From contig NZ_JAUXVZ010000004.1 of assembly GCF_030680185.1 (NCBI RefSeq), positions 1 to 64,000 on the forward strand: 64,000 nucleotides of DNA, in the 5' to 3' direction. This DNA comes from Phenylobacterium sp. Its GTDB lineage: Bacteria > Pseudomonadota > Alphaproteobacteria > Caulobacterales > Caulobacteraceae. Positions 53,750 to 61,265 of this stretch are shown here, piece by piece. Positions within the stretch are counted from its first letter, which is position 1. Every line of letters begins with the position of its first letter. The notes under the pieces are model-generated. The model ran no database searches. It was not told where the DNA came from and saw nothing but the letters and a program-made list of their open reading frames with translations. A program made the translations under genes and the position numbers.

Positions 53750-53854
53750 ATGATCCGCACCAACCTCCTCGCCTTCGCCAACATCGCCCTGGCCGCCACC
53801 CCCATCCTGGCCATCGCCATCGCCGCCTACAGCAACACCCTGCCGCTGTTCTAA
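53750..53854 (+). CDS. 34-residue membrane peptide
   Basis: ATG 53750 to TAA 53854, preceded by AGAGAG. The sequence is MIRTNLLAFANIALAATPIL then AIAIAAYSNTLPLF: one hydrophobic helix, a positive N-terminus and a short polar end. The codon use is GC-biased like real genes. Upstream, 53610-53700 is much richer in AT than the rest, as expected for a strong promoter. It is a small membrane protein of unknown role, or a toxin-like peptide; neither is shown. Confidence 0.5.
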   Translation: MIRTNLLAFANIALAATPILAIAIAAYSNTLPLF

Positions 53855-53929
53855 ATCCTGACTTCCGATGCGGCCGGGCGGCGCCGTTTTCGTTGACCGC
53901 CCCGAGGGCAAGCCGCTAGGCCCTCAGGG

Positions 53930-54385
53930 ATGGTCAAGCCGCCCGATTTCATCTCCGCCATGACCGGGCCCCTCGACGAAGAGGCGGCCCGGAACATGGT
54001 CACCCGGACGCCCCAGACGCAGGCCCTGGGATTCCAGTTCGTCTCCATCAGTGAAGCCCGCGGCGCCATCCGGGTTCCCTGGCGCGCCGATCTGGTGGGC
54101 GATCCCGAGACCGGGGTGATCGCCTCGGGCGTCGTCACCACCCTGCTGGACCATGTGTGCGGCCTATCGATCCGCGCGGCCGCCGCCGTGCCCCAGGGGA
54201 CGCTGGATTTGCGCATCGACTATATGCGGCCGGCCAGGCCCAAGGCCGATCTCGTGGCCGACGGCCATTGCTACAAGCTGACCCGCACCATCGCCTTCGT
54301 CCGGGCTCTGGCCCATGACGGCGACCCCGACGATCCGGTGGCCACCGCCCAGGCGGCCTTCGCCCTGATCGGAGGCGGCGCATGA
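53930..54385 (+). CDS. PaaI-type thioesterase family protein, copy 1
   Basis: 151 residues, single hot-dog domain: TRTPQTQALGFQFVSISEAR, IASGVVTTLLDHVCGLSIRA with the catalytic Asp-equivalent region of PaaI-like enzymes (TLLDHVCG), LDLRIDYMRPARPKADLVAD. It hydrolyses an acyl-CoA or aryl-acyl-CoA of unknown kind. The stop overlaps the start of a second such gene by four bases (ATGA), so the two could form a heteromer. The two proteins differ in sequence and probably in substrate. Confidence 0.85.
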   Translation: MVKPPDFISAMTGPLDEEAARNMVTRTPQTQALGFQFVSISEARGAIRVPWRADLVGDPETGVIASGVVTTLLDHVCGLSIRAAAAVPQGTLDLRIDYMRPARPKADLVADGHCYKLTRTIAFVRALAHDGDPDDPVATAQAAFALIGGGA

Positions 54386-54807
54386 GCGGCGAGACCACGC
54401 CAGCCGAGCGGCTGGCCGCCTTCCTGGCGCGCACCCCGTACATCGCCTTCCTCGGCATGCGGGCCGAGCTGGCCGGCGACGAGATGACCGCCATCCTGCC
54501 GTTCTCGCCGCACCTGATCGGCAACACCCTGCTGCCGGCCCTGCATGGCGGCGTGCTCGGCGCCTTCATGGAGATGACGGCCCTGGCCCAGCTGGCGGTG
54601 ATCACCGGCGGCCCGCGGCCCGCCAAGACCATCGACGTGACCATCGACTATCTGCGGCCGGGCCGGGCCATGGACACCTATGCGAGGGCGGAGATCAAGA
54701 AGGCCGGCCGGCGGATCTCATCGGTCCACGTCGAGGCCTGGCAGGAGGCCCGCGCCAAGCCCGTCGCCGCCATCCGCGGCCACTTCCAGACCCCCACCGA
54801 GGGCTGA
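54382..54807 (+). CDS. PaaI-type thioesterase family protein, copy 2
   Basis: 141 residues, hot-dog fold: TPYIAFLGMRAELAGDEMTA, LLPALHGGVLGAFMEMTALA in the active-site helix (HGGVLGAFME) and TIDVTIDYLRPGRAMDTYAR. Same family as the gene just upstream, with which it overlaps by four bases, though identity is low. Two partners of one dimer, or an old duplication, are both possible. It is followed by a long hairpin with a T run. Confidence 0.85.
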   Translation: MSGETTPAERLAAFLARTPYIAFLGMRAELAGDEMTAILPFSPHLIGNTLLPALHGGVLGAFMEMTALAQLAVITGGPRPAKTIDVTIDYLRPGRAMDTYARAEIKKAGRRISSVHVEAWQEARAKPVAAIRGHFQTPTEG

Positions 54808-54843
54808 GGACCGCTCTTGCGCGCCGCAGGCGCCGTTAAGGGG

Positions 54844-54947
54844 GTCACACGAAGAGCACAAAGGGTCGCAAAGGACACGAAGGGCGCCCCGCTCCCTCGC
54901 TTTGTGTCCTTCGCGACCCTTCGTGTACTTTGTGTCGCGTCTTTTTT
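54844..54947. repeat. Long inverted repeat with T run (CACGAAG/CACAAAG type)
   Basis: The left arm (about 54844-54885) and right arm (about 54898-54939) are imperfect inverted copies built from alternating CACGAAG and CACAAAG units (GAAGAGCACAAAGGGTCGCA left, TGTGTCCTTCGCGACCCTTC right). Six Ts at 54942-54947 follow. It is unlike the 127-bp repeat. It may act as terminator between the thioesterase pair and lysS. Confidence 0.7.
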
Positions 54948-55018
54948 CCCGCCGCGCGCATGCCAGGATCAGGAATGCCGCTTGAGGCAGGCGGCCATGC
55001 GCGCTACCGCCTCAACCC

Positions 55019-56719
55019 ATGCTTCAGGGACTTTCACATTCGGCCCAAGGGGCCAAGAGCTGGCCGTTCGAACAGGCGCGCGCCTTGCTGGCGCGGATTC
55101 TGCGCCTGCGGCTGTCGGACGCCGAACGGGATCTCGCCGCCACCCTCATCGCCGCCGGCAAGGCCGACGAGGCCGTGGCTGCGCTGGAGCCCCTGCAGCG
55201 CTCGGTGATCTTCGAGACCGGCTATGGCCCGTCGGGCCTGCCCCATGTGGGCACCTTCGGCGAGGTGGCCCGGACCACCATGGTGCGCACCGCCTTCCGG
55301 GCGCTGACCGACGACGCCATCCCCACCCGGCTGATCGCCTTCTCCGACGACATGGACGGGATGCGCAAGGTGCCGCCGGGCCTGCCCAACCAGGAGATGC
55401 TGCACGAGGACCTGGAAAGGTCGCTCAGCGTGGTCCGCGACCCGTTCGGGACCCATGAGAGCTTCGCCGCCCACAACAACGCCCGGCTGCAGGCCTTCCT
55501 GGACGGGTTCGGCTTCGACTACGAGTTCATGTCGTCGACGGAGGCCTATCGCTCGGGCCGGTTCGACGCGACCCTGCTGATCGCGCTGGAGCGCTTCGAC
55601 GCCATCCAGAAGATCTTGCTGCGGACGCTCGGCGAAGAACGCCGCGCCACCTATTCCCCCTTCCTGCCGGTCAGCCCGAAGACCGGCAAGGTGCTGCAGG
55701 TCCCGACGCTCGAGCGCCATGTGGACCGCGGGACCATCGTCTTCGCCGACGAGGACGGCGAGCGGATCGAGCTCCCGGTCACCGGCGGCCATGTGAAGAT
55801 GCAGTGGAAGCCCGACTGGGCCCTGCGCTGGGTTGCGCTTGGCGTCGACTACGAGATGGCCGGCAAGGACCTGATCGACTCCGTCAAGGTCTCCAGCCAG
55901 GTCTGCAAGGTGCTGGGCGGAACCCCGCCGGAGGGCTTCAACTACGAGCTCTTCCTCGACGAGGGCGGCCAGAAGATCTCCAAGACCAAGGGCAACGGCT
56001 TCTCGATGGAAGAGTGGCTGCGCTACGCCACGCCCGAGAGCCTGGCCTATTACATGTTCCAGTCGCCCAAGTCGGCCAAGCGGCTGCACTTCGACGTGGC
56101 CCCCAAGGCCACCGACGAGTACCTGCAGCAGCTGGAATCCTTCAACCGCAAGAAGGCCGAGGGCGCCAACGAGCCGCAGATCGACAATCCGGTCTGGCAC
56201 GTCCACCGGGGCGATCCCCCGGCCGAGGGCGCGGCGATCTCGTTTGCTTTGATGCTGAACCTGGTCTCGGCGGCCAACGCCTCGACCAAGGAGATCCTCT
56301 GGGGGTTCATCAGCCGCTACATCCCCGGCGCGACCCCGGCCGATCACCCGCTGCTGGACCGCCTGGCCGGCTATGCGATCAACTACTACGAGGACTTCGT
56401 GAAGCCCGCGAAGACCTTCCGCGCCCCCACCGATCAGGAACGCGCGGCGATCCTGGACCTGGCCGCGCGCCTGCGGGCCCTGCCGGAGGGCGCCGACGCC
56501 GAGGCGATCCAGAACGAGGTGTTCGAGGCGGGCAAGGCCGGCGGCTTTGAGCCCCTGCGGGCTTGGTTCACGGCGCTCTACGAAGTGTTGCTCGGCCAGA
56601 GCCAGGGCCCGCGCTTCGGCTCCTTCGTGGCCATCTTCGGGGTCGAGCGCACGCTTGAGCTGATCGACAAGGCCCTGGCCGGCGATCTGGTGGCGGGAGA
56701 TGACGTCGCACCCGCCTAG
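55019..56719 (+). CDS. lysS: Lysyl-tRNA synthetase, class I
   Basis: 566 residues; charges tRNA-Lys. Class I fold, not the class II LysU type of E. coli: the HIGH-like motif is in [20 protein letters not shown], and KMSKS is [38 protein letters not shown] and [19 protein letters not shown] segments are typical of the archaeal/alphaproteobacterial class I LysRS. Length is normal. The start at 55019 gives [20 protein letters not shown], close to the usual N-terminus. ccmC follows after 45 bases. Confidence 0.95.
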   Translation: MLQGLSHSAQGAKSWPFEQARALLARILRLRLSDAERDLAATLIAAGKADEAVAALEPLQRSVIFETGYGPSGLPHVGTFGEVARTTMVRTAFRALTDDAIPTRLIAFSDDMDGMRKVPPGLPNQEMLHEDLERSLSVVRDPFGTHESFAAHNNARLQAFLDGFGFDYEFMSSTEAYRSGRFDATLLIALERFDAIQKILLRTLGEERRATYSPFLPVSPKTGKVLQVPTLERHVDRGTIVFADEDGERIELPVTGGHVKMQWKPDWALRWVALGVDYEMAGKDLIDSVKVSSQVCKVLGGTPPEGFNYELFLDEGGQKISKTKGNGFSMEEWLRYATPESLAYYMFQSPKSAKRLHFDVAPKATDEYLQQLESFNRKKAEGANEPQIDNPVWHVHRGDPPAEGAAISFALMLNLVSAANASTKEILWGFISRYIPGATPADHPLLDRLAGYAINYYEDFVKPAKTFRAPTDQERAAILDLAARLRALPEGADAEAIQNEVFEAGKAGGFEPLRAWFTALYEVLLGQSQGPRFGSFVAIFGVERTLELIDKALAGDLVAGDDVAPA

Positions 56720-56764
56720 CCACGCCTTGCGGCGGCTGGGGTCTAGGGGCTAATTGCCCAGGCC

Positions 56765-57493
56765 ATGATCCCAGCGCCGGCCTTCCTGTCCAATCCCGAA
56801 CGGTTCATGGCGTTCTCCCGCTGGGCCGCGCCGATGTTCGGCGTGATCGCCGGCGTCCTGGCCCTGGCCGGTCTCTATCTCGGCTTCGCCGCGCCCGAGG
56901 ACTATCAGCAGGGCGATACGGTGCGGATCATGTTCATCCATGTGCCCGCGGCCTGGATGAGCCTGTTCGTCTATGCCTGCCTAGGCACAGCCAGCTTCCT
57001 GTCGCTCGTTTTCCGCCATGCCCTGGCCGACGCCGCGGCCCAGGCCGCAGCCCCCCTGGGCGCGGCCTTTACGGCGCTCGCCCTGATCACCGGCTCCCTG
57101 TGGGGCCGGCCCATGTGGGGAGCCTGGTGGGTGTGGGACGCGCGGATGACCTCGGTGCTGGTGCTGTTTTTGTTCTACGTCGCCTATATGGCGCTGCGCG
57201 CCGCCCTCGACGACGAGGCCAAGGCCGCCCGGGCGGGCGCGATCCTGGCCCTGGTGGGCGTGGTCAACCTGCCCATCGTCAAGTTCTCGGTGGACTGGTG
57301 GAACAGCCTGCACCAGGGCGCCTCGGTGTTCCGCGCCGACGGCCCCACCGTGGCCGACGTCTTCCTCTATCCGCTGCTGCTGATGGGCCTGGCCTATATG
57401 TCGGCCTTCGGGTCGCTCTGGCTGGTGCGCATCCGCGGCGAGGTCTGGCGCCGCCGGGCCGAGGCCCTGGCGCTGCGCGCGGCGAGGGCCTGA
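56765..57493 (+). CDS. ccmC: Heme export/handling protein CcmC
   Basis: 242 residues; six membrane helices, delivers heme to CcmE in cytochrome c maturation (system I). The tryptophan-rich heme-binding segment is WGRPMWGAWWVWDARMTSVL (about 115-134), with His residues in MFIHVPAAWMSLFVYA and LPIVKFSVDWWNSLHQGASV as axial ligands. Length is normal. It is the first gene of a ccmC-ccmD-ccmG run; ccmA and ccmB, which usually come first, are not adjacent. Confidence 0.95.
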   Translation: MIPAPAFLSNPERFMAFSRWAAPMFGVIAGVLALAGLYLGFAAPEDYQQGDTVRIMFIHVPAAWMSLFVYACLGTASFLSLVFRHALADAAAQAAAPLGAAFTALALITGSLWGRPMWGAWWVWDARMTSVLVLFLFYVAYMALRAALDDEAKAARAGAILALVGVVNLPIVKFSVDWWNSLHQGASVFRADGPTVADVFLYPLLLMGLAYMSAFGSLWLVRIRGEVWRRRAEALALRAARA

Positions 57494-57495
57494 CC

Positions 57496-57699
57496 ATGAT
57501 GCTCGACTTCGACGCCAGCCCCTACGGCGCCTATGTGTGGCCGGCCTTCGCCATCACGGCGCTGGTTTTCGCCGGCATGATCGCCGCCGCCCTGGCCCAT
57601 GCCCGCCGCTGGCGCGCCCGCACCGAGGCCCTGCGCCGGACCGCAGAAGCCGCCGAGGCCGCGCACCGCGCGGCCCCCTCGAAAGCGCCCGCCCCATGA
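57496..57699 (+). CDS. ccmD: Heme exporter protein CcmD
   Basis: 67 residues: short periplasmic start (MLDFDASPYGAYVWPAFAIT), one membrane helix (YVWPAFAITALVFAGMIAAA), then an Ala/Arg-rich cytosolic tail. CcmD stabilises the CcmABC:CcmE complex. ATG 57496 is followed by a second ATG, either of which may be used. The stop overlaps the ccmG start (ATGA), and the gene starts two bases after ccmC. Confidence 0.85.
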   Translation: MMLDFDASPYGAYVWPAFAITALVFAGMIAAALAHARRWRARTEALRRTAEAAEAAHRAAPSKAPAP

Positions 57700-58211
57700 G
57701 CCGCTGGCTGGCCGTCCTGCCGCTGGTGGCCCTGGTGGCGCTGGGCCTGCTGTTTGGCCTCTATTCCCTGAACCGCGACCCCCAGGTGCAGCCCGACGCC
57801 ATGGTCGGCAAGCCGGTTCCGGCGCTGGCCCTGCCGGCCCTGGCCGACGGCCGCCCCGTGGCGCTCGCCGAAGCGCTCGGCGGCCAGCCCGTGCTGGTCA
57901 ACTTCTTCGCCTCCTGGTGCCCGCCGTGCGAGGTGGAGCATCCGGTGCTGATGGAGCTGGAGGCCCAGGGCGTTCCCATCATCGGCGTCGCCTACAAGGA
58001 CGCGCCGCCCAATACGGAAGCCTTCCTGGCCCGCCTGGGCGACCCCTTCGCCACCCACCTGGTGGACCGCGACGGCCGCGCCGGCGTCGAGTTCGGCGTC
58101 ACCGGCGTGCCGGAGACCTATCTGGTCGGGGCGGATGGGACGATCCTCGCCAAGCACGCCGGGCCGTTGAGCGCGGAGGATGCTGCGGCGCTGTGGGGGC
58201 GGCGGGAGTAG
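57696..58211 (+). CDS. ccmG: Thiol:disulfide interchange protein CcmG/DsbE
   Basis: 171 residues; thioredoxin-fold reductant of apocytochrome c or CcmH in the periplasm. An N-terminal membrane anchor (LAVLPLVALVALGLLFGLYS) is followed by VLVNFFASWCPPCEVEHPVL with the active-site C-x-x-C, IIGVAYKDAPPNTEAFLARL, and GVTGVPETYLVGADGTILAK with the cis-Pro. It overlaps ccmD by four bases. The operon ends here; the rest of the maturation genes are elsewhere. Confidence 0.94.
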   Translation: MSRWLAVLPLVALVALGLLFGLYSLNRDPQVQPDAMVGKPVPALALPALADGRPVALAEALGGQPVLVNFFASWCPPCEVEHPVLMELEAQGVPIIGVAYKDAPPNTEAFLARLGDPFATHLVDRDGRAGVEFGVTGVPETYLVGADGTILAKHAGPLSAEDAAALWGRRE

Positions 58212-58374
58212 GGGCTCGCCGCGCCGCTTTGTGGGTCGCGGACGTCAAGATGGACACCATCACGCCGATCCTGCGTCCTGCAGCGCTACATGGCCGAACG
58301 TCGCTGGTCTGTGGAGCGTAGCGAACGAACCTAGAACACCCACTTGAAAGAACGCGGGAATCCGGGAATGAGTC

Positions 58375-58402
58375 GGGGCGCAGGTGATCAGACCTGCGCC
58401 CC
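58375..58402. repeat. Perfect 11-bp hairpin in the ccmG downstream region
   Basis: GGGGCGCAGGT and ACCTGCGCCCC around a six-base loop (GATCAG). It lacks a T run. It marks the start of a region of lower GC (about 58.2-59.5 kb). Apart from this hairpin, 58212-58498 shows nothing else recognisable. Confidence 0.6.
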
Positions 58403-58498
58403 TGAAACCGCTGTATGGAGCGGCCCCGTGTTGAGCCCTGATAGAATCAAGAAGCAGGATCGTGGTCAACCTCTATGCGGCATCCCGCAAGGCAAACC

Positions 58499-58867
58499 AT
58501 GAACCGCTACGAAGTAACCTCCGCCACCGCAGACGGCTTCGATCCAGATCACCGCATCGACATGATCGGCGGCCCAGACTTTGGCGGATGGCGAATGCTC
58601 CAAGACGACGCCATCGCTTTCCTGAAGCGCCGCCAGGGGGCTTTTTACGTGCGCCCTCGACCCATGACTGGCTTCGGCTTCACGCTGGCCGGCTACGAAA
58701 ACGCGCTCACCGGCTCATTGGACCGGGAAGTTGATGTTGTCGTGCGAGGGAACTCGCTGCTCGCACGCGAGCACCTAACGACAGTTGCCGATGGGACTCA
58801 GAAGAACAACCTTTGCTCTCTACCCCCTTGCCCACAAGCATATCAGCTAGTGAGCGAACTTCCCTAG
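58499..58867 (+). CDS. DUF3892-like protein in a lower-GC patch
   Basis: 122 residues. RYEVTSATADGFDPDHRIDM, IGGPDFGGWRMLQDDAIAFL, KRRQGAFYVRP, and at the end LTTVADGTQKNNLCSLPPC, which is the family's ADG-x4-N-L-x-x-L-P ending; the other DUF3892 protein of the window has LRAYEHGQWNDSLLTLPTC at the same place. ATG 58499 is preferred. Codon use is less GC-biased than the neighbours, so it may be a later arrival. Function is unknown. Confidence 0.6.
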   Translation: MNRYEVTSATADGFDPDHRIDMIGGPDFGGWRMLQDDAIAFLKRRQGAFYVRPRPMTGFGFTLAGYENALTGSLDREVDVVVRGNSLLAREHLTTVADGTQKNNLCSLPPCPQAYQLVSELP

Positions 58868-58990
58868 GGAAGAGACACCACGCCAGCGCTTGGCGGGCAG
58901 CAAAGAACTGCGAATGCAGCGGGTGCGCCTCGCGCGGCACCTATCGGGTCAAGCGGCCATACTCCCGTTCGATTTGATCCACCGCACCAC

Positions 58991-59010
58991 TGCGCGGGCT
59001 TCAGCCCGCG
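58991..59010 (+). terminator. GC-rich hairpin after the DUF3892-like gene
   Basis: GCGCGGGC, loop TTCA, GCCCGCGC; eight perfect pairs, followed by CCCTTCTC rather than a clear T run. Possible terminator. Confidence 0.35.
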
Positions 59011-59042
59011 CCCCTTCTCAGGACTCCAACCGCGATCACTCG

Positions 59043-59333
59043 ATGAATGAACACGATGATTTTCTGAGGTCGCTTGATGAAATGGGCGAGGAGCAAGCGA
59101 AGCGCATCCTCTCGCGCGGGGCATGGAACCCACGCCGGACCGCATGGGCTCAAGGCTGGCTAGAATCGCTAAACGACACCCGCAGCGAACGCTCTGGCAG
59201 GGAGAGCTTGGCGATTGCACGGAGCGCAAAGAATGCAGCGTGGGCCGCCGCGATAGCGGCGATAATCGCCATTCCCATCGCCATAGGCGCCATGGTCATT
59301 TCTTACCTTTCTTGGACTTCGCCTCATCCGTAG
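59043..59333 (+). CDS. Small protein with one C-terminal membrane helix
   Basis: 96 residues: a charged N-terminal half (NEHDDFLRSLDEMGEEQAKR, then LSRGAWNPRRTAWAQGWLES) and a hydrophobic C-terminal helix (AAIAAIIAIPIAIGAMVISY). It could be a tail-anchored membrane protein. No family is recognised. It lies in the same lower-GC patch as the DUF3892-like gene, and its last 38 bases overlap the convergent small gene at 59296. Confidence 0.5.
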   Translation: MNEHDDFLRSLDEMGEEQAKRILSRGAWNPRRTAWAQGWLESLNDTRSERSGRESLAIARSAKNAAWAAAIAAIIAIPIAIGAMVISYLSWTSPHP

Positions 59334-59454
59334 CGGGCGATTTGTGCGGCTTGTGCGGCGTGTTCACCAGGTTGCCGAGGACGCGCTGAAACTCCGCGTC
59401 TGCGTTTTCCCGCTTGTCGGCAGGGGGATCAGCGTCCAATTGCTTCGAGCACAC
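59296..59454 (-). CDS. Small Lys/Pro-rich hypothetical protein
   Basis: 52 residues if started at GTG 59454, 68 if started at ATG 59502. The core ADAEFQRVLGNLVNTPHKPH, then a Lys-rich tail, resembles a short motif (F-x-R-V/A-x3-L-x3-PPKP) seen in many small alphaproteobacterial proteins, from memory only. The N-terminal 16 residues of the longer form would be translated from two operator-like palindromes, so the shorter form is preferred. Confidence 0.4.
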   Translation of the reverse strand: MCSKQLDADPPADKRENADAEFQRVLGNLVNTPHKPHKSPATDEAKSKKGKK

Positions 59455-59457
59455 AAA

Positions 59458-59500
59458 GTCAGGTTGACCTGACGCCCCCTCCGTGTCAGGCTGACCTGAC
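59458..59500. promoter_or_regulatory. Twin palindromic operators of the membrane-protein/XRE operon
   Basis: GTCAGGTTGACCTGAC (59458-59473) and GTCAGGCTGACCTGAC (59485-59500) differ at one base and are spaced 27 bp apart. They lie immediately before the GGAGG ribosome binding site (59507-59511) of the membrane protein gene. The XRE regulator encoded next in the operon is the likely binder. Confidence 0.6.
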
Positions 59501-59520
59501 ATTCACGGAGGCCTGCGCCC

Positions 59521-59910
59521 ATGTCCGCCACCCCTGCCGACCGGCGCTATATCCGGCGCACCGCCGCCTTCATGACCGGCTATGTGGCGGTCAATCTCGC
59601 CGCCATCACCGGGGCCTTCGACGATATCGGCAAGACGGCGGCCTGGGTGCTGGCCCTGGTGGTGGCCGCGCCGGTGGCCGGGCAGATCTGGGCGGTGCTG
59701 GTCTGGATGCGCGACAGCGACGAGTTCGTCCGCGCCCTGGCGGCCAAGCGGTTCGTCATCGCGGCGGGCGCGGCCATGGCCCTGTTCTCCGCCTGGGGGT
59801 TCCTGGAGACCTATGCGGGCGCGGCCCATGCGCCGGGGTGGCTGATCTATCCGCTGTTCTGGGCGGCGTTCGGCCTGGTCACCCCCCTGGTGCGGAACAG
59901 CCGGGCGTGA
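59521..59910 (+). CDS. Four-helix membrane protein, partner of an XRE regulator
   Basis: 129 residues with about four hydrophobic helices: AAFMTGYVAVNLAAITGAF, AAWVLALVVAAPVAGQIWAV, FVIAAGAAMALFSAWGFL and WLIYPLFWAAFGLVTPLV. It has no signal peptide and no motif I recognise. It overlaps the XRE gene by four bases (GTGA), and a GGAGG site lies nine bases before ATG 59521. Membrane protein plus small XRE regulator is a common pairing of unknown purpose in bacteria. Confidence 0.65.
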   Translation: MSATPADRRYIRRTAAFMTGYVAVNLAAITGAFDDIGKTAAWVLALVVAAPVAGQIWAVLVWMRDSDEFVRALAAKRFVIAAGAAMALFSAWGFLETYAGAAHAPGWLIYPLFWAAFGLVTPLVRNSRA

Positions 59911-60110
59911 AGAACCGTCTGCGCGAGCTGCGCACCGCCCGCGGCTGGACCCAGGCCGAGCTTGGCCAGCGCCTGGGGGTGTCGCGTCAGGCGGTCATCG
60001 CCCTGGAGAGCGACCGCCACGACCCGTCCCTGGACCTGGCCTATCGCATCGCCGTCCTGTTCGAGACGGACGTCGAGGGCGTGTTCGAAAACCCCCACCG
60101 GGCGCCCTAG
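59907..60110 (+). CDS. XRE-family transcriptional regulator (GTG start)
   Basis: 67 residues, single helix-turn-helix: KNRLRELRTARGWTQAELGQ, RLGVSRQAVIALESDRHDPS, LDLAYRIAVLFETDVEGVFE. It is very close to the short XRE proteins that pair with a membrane-protein gene. GTG 59907 overlaps the stop of that gene. Two near-identical palindromes before the operon suggest autoregulation. The stop shares CTAG with the convergent gene. Confidence 0.88.
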   Translation: MKNRLRELRTARGWTQAELGQRLGVSRQAVIALESDRHDPSLDLAYRIAVLFETDVEGVFENPHRAP

Positions 60111-60448
60111 GTCTTGGTCTGCGTCCTCAGCCAGCGGCGGAGAAGGTGCAGGTGCAGGGCGTGGACCGCGAGATAGACCAGGCTGACAAAGGCCAGCACC
60201 AGGCGGAAGGTCAGCCGCTCGTCCGGCTCCACCCAGAGGCTGGCCAGGCTGAACGGCATGAGGGTGAAGGCCGCCAGCAGCGGCGTGAACGAGAGCGCGA
60301 TCCCCCGCGGCGCCGACCAGGTCGGGACCCCCTTGAGGCTCCACTGCATGGGCAGCTTCATCCCGGCCGGCGCGCGCCGCGCAAAGGCCAGGGACATGGC
60401 CGCCAGCGCCAGGACGGTGATGCTCGAAACAAAGGGCGCGCTCAACAT
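60107..60448 (-). CDS. DUF1648-like membrane protein
   Basis: 113 residues, three to four hydrophobic helices: FVSSITVLALAAMSLAFARR, then LPMQWSLKGVPTWSAPRGIA, which resembles the DUF1648 motif found in SdpI-family proteins (P-x-HW-x2-x-G-x-P), and ALSFTPLLAAFTLMPFSLAS, LTFRLVLAFVSLVYLAVHAL. Function is unknown; SdpI-type proteins protect against a toxin in Bacillus, but that should not be assumed here. It is convergent with the XRE gene and shares its stop tetranucleotide. Confidence 0.6.
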   Translation of the reverse strand: MLSAPFVSSITVLALAAMSLAFARRAPAGMKLPMQWSLKGVPTWSAPRGIALSFTPLLAAFTLMPFSLASLWVEPDERLTFRLVLAFVSLVYLAVHALHLHLLRRWLRTQTKT

Positions 60449-60554
60449 GCCGCCAGCTTGGCAGGTTTGGCCCAGGACTCAAACCGGCCGGACGCGCAGG
60501 TCGCCGCGCGCCAGACTGGATGGCGAGGTCCGCCAGCGGTGATAGCCTGCCGAC

Positions 60555-61265
60555 ATGGCCCCCCTCGCGCCCATACAGCATTCGGTCTCCACATGGGCTC
60601 AGCCCCTGCCGCCCGAGGCCTCGGACGAACGGGCGCGGTTGCTGGCTGCCTTGGCGCAGCAGGTGTGCGCCCTGGGGCCGGGGCGGCTCAAGGTGGCGGT
60701 GGACGGCCGCACGGCGTCGGGCAAGACCTCGTTCGGTCACGAGCTGGCGCAGGCGCTGGCTGCGCGGGGGCGGCCGGTCCTACGGGCCAGCCTCGATGAT
60801 TTCAAGCGGCCCTGGCGCGACCGGGGCCTCTATGACCGCGAAAGCGGCGAGGGCTATTACCGCAACGCCTTCGACTATGAGGCGGTGCGCCGCCTGCTCC
60901 TGACGCCGATGGCGGGAGACGGGCTGTGCGCCCTCTGCTCGATCGATCCCCGCACCCAGATCGATCATTCCGAGACCTGCGTGCAGGCGCCGCCGGACGC
61001 GATCCTCGTGGTCGATGGCGTCTTCGCCTTCCGGCCGGAGCTCAACGACCACTGGGACCTGCGGGTCTGGCTCGAAATCGCCACGGCCGAGTCCATCGCC
61101 CGCGGCCTGGCCCGTGACGGGGGCGATGGGTCCGTGATGCGCGACCGCTATGTGGTGTCCGAAGACCTCTATGCCGCAGACGTCGATCCCGCCGCCCGGG
61201 CCGATGTGGTGATCGACAACAGCCGGTTCGACCAGCCCAGGCCGCTGAGGGGGCTGATCGCCTAG
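60555..61265 (+). CDS. Uridine-kinase-like P-loop protein
   Basis: 236 residues. VAVDGRTASGKTSFGHELAQ (about 46-65) is Walker A, LRASLDDFKRPWRDRGLYDR follows as in uridine kinases (SLDDFY-type), then SGEGYYRNAFDYEAVRRLLL, ILVVDGVFAFRPELNDHWDL as Walker B-like segment, and RYVVSEDLYAADVDP. It phosphorylates a nucleoside or related small molecule; the substrate is unknown. Its stop shares CTAG with phnE on the other strand. Confidence 0.85.
   Translation: MAPLAPIQHSVSTWAQPLPPEASDERARLLAALAQQVCALGPGRLKVAVDGRTASGKTSFGHELAQALAARGRPVLRASLDDFKRPWRDRGLYDRESGEGYYRNAFDYEAVRRLLLTPMAGDGLCALCSIDPRTQIDHSETCVQAPPDAILVVDGVFAFRPELNDHWDLRVWLEIATAESIARGLARDGGDGSVMRDRYVVSEDLYAADVDPAARADVVIDNSRFDQPRPLRGLIA

Noticed and set aside
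54382..54807. Two thioesterase genes as a recent tandem duplication
   Set aside because: The proteins share the fold but little sequence; an old duplication or independent origin is more likely.
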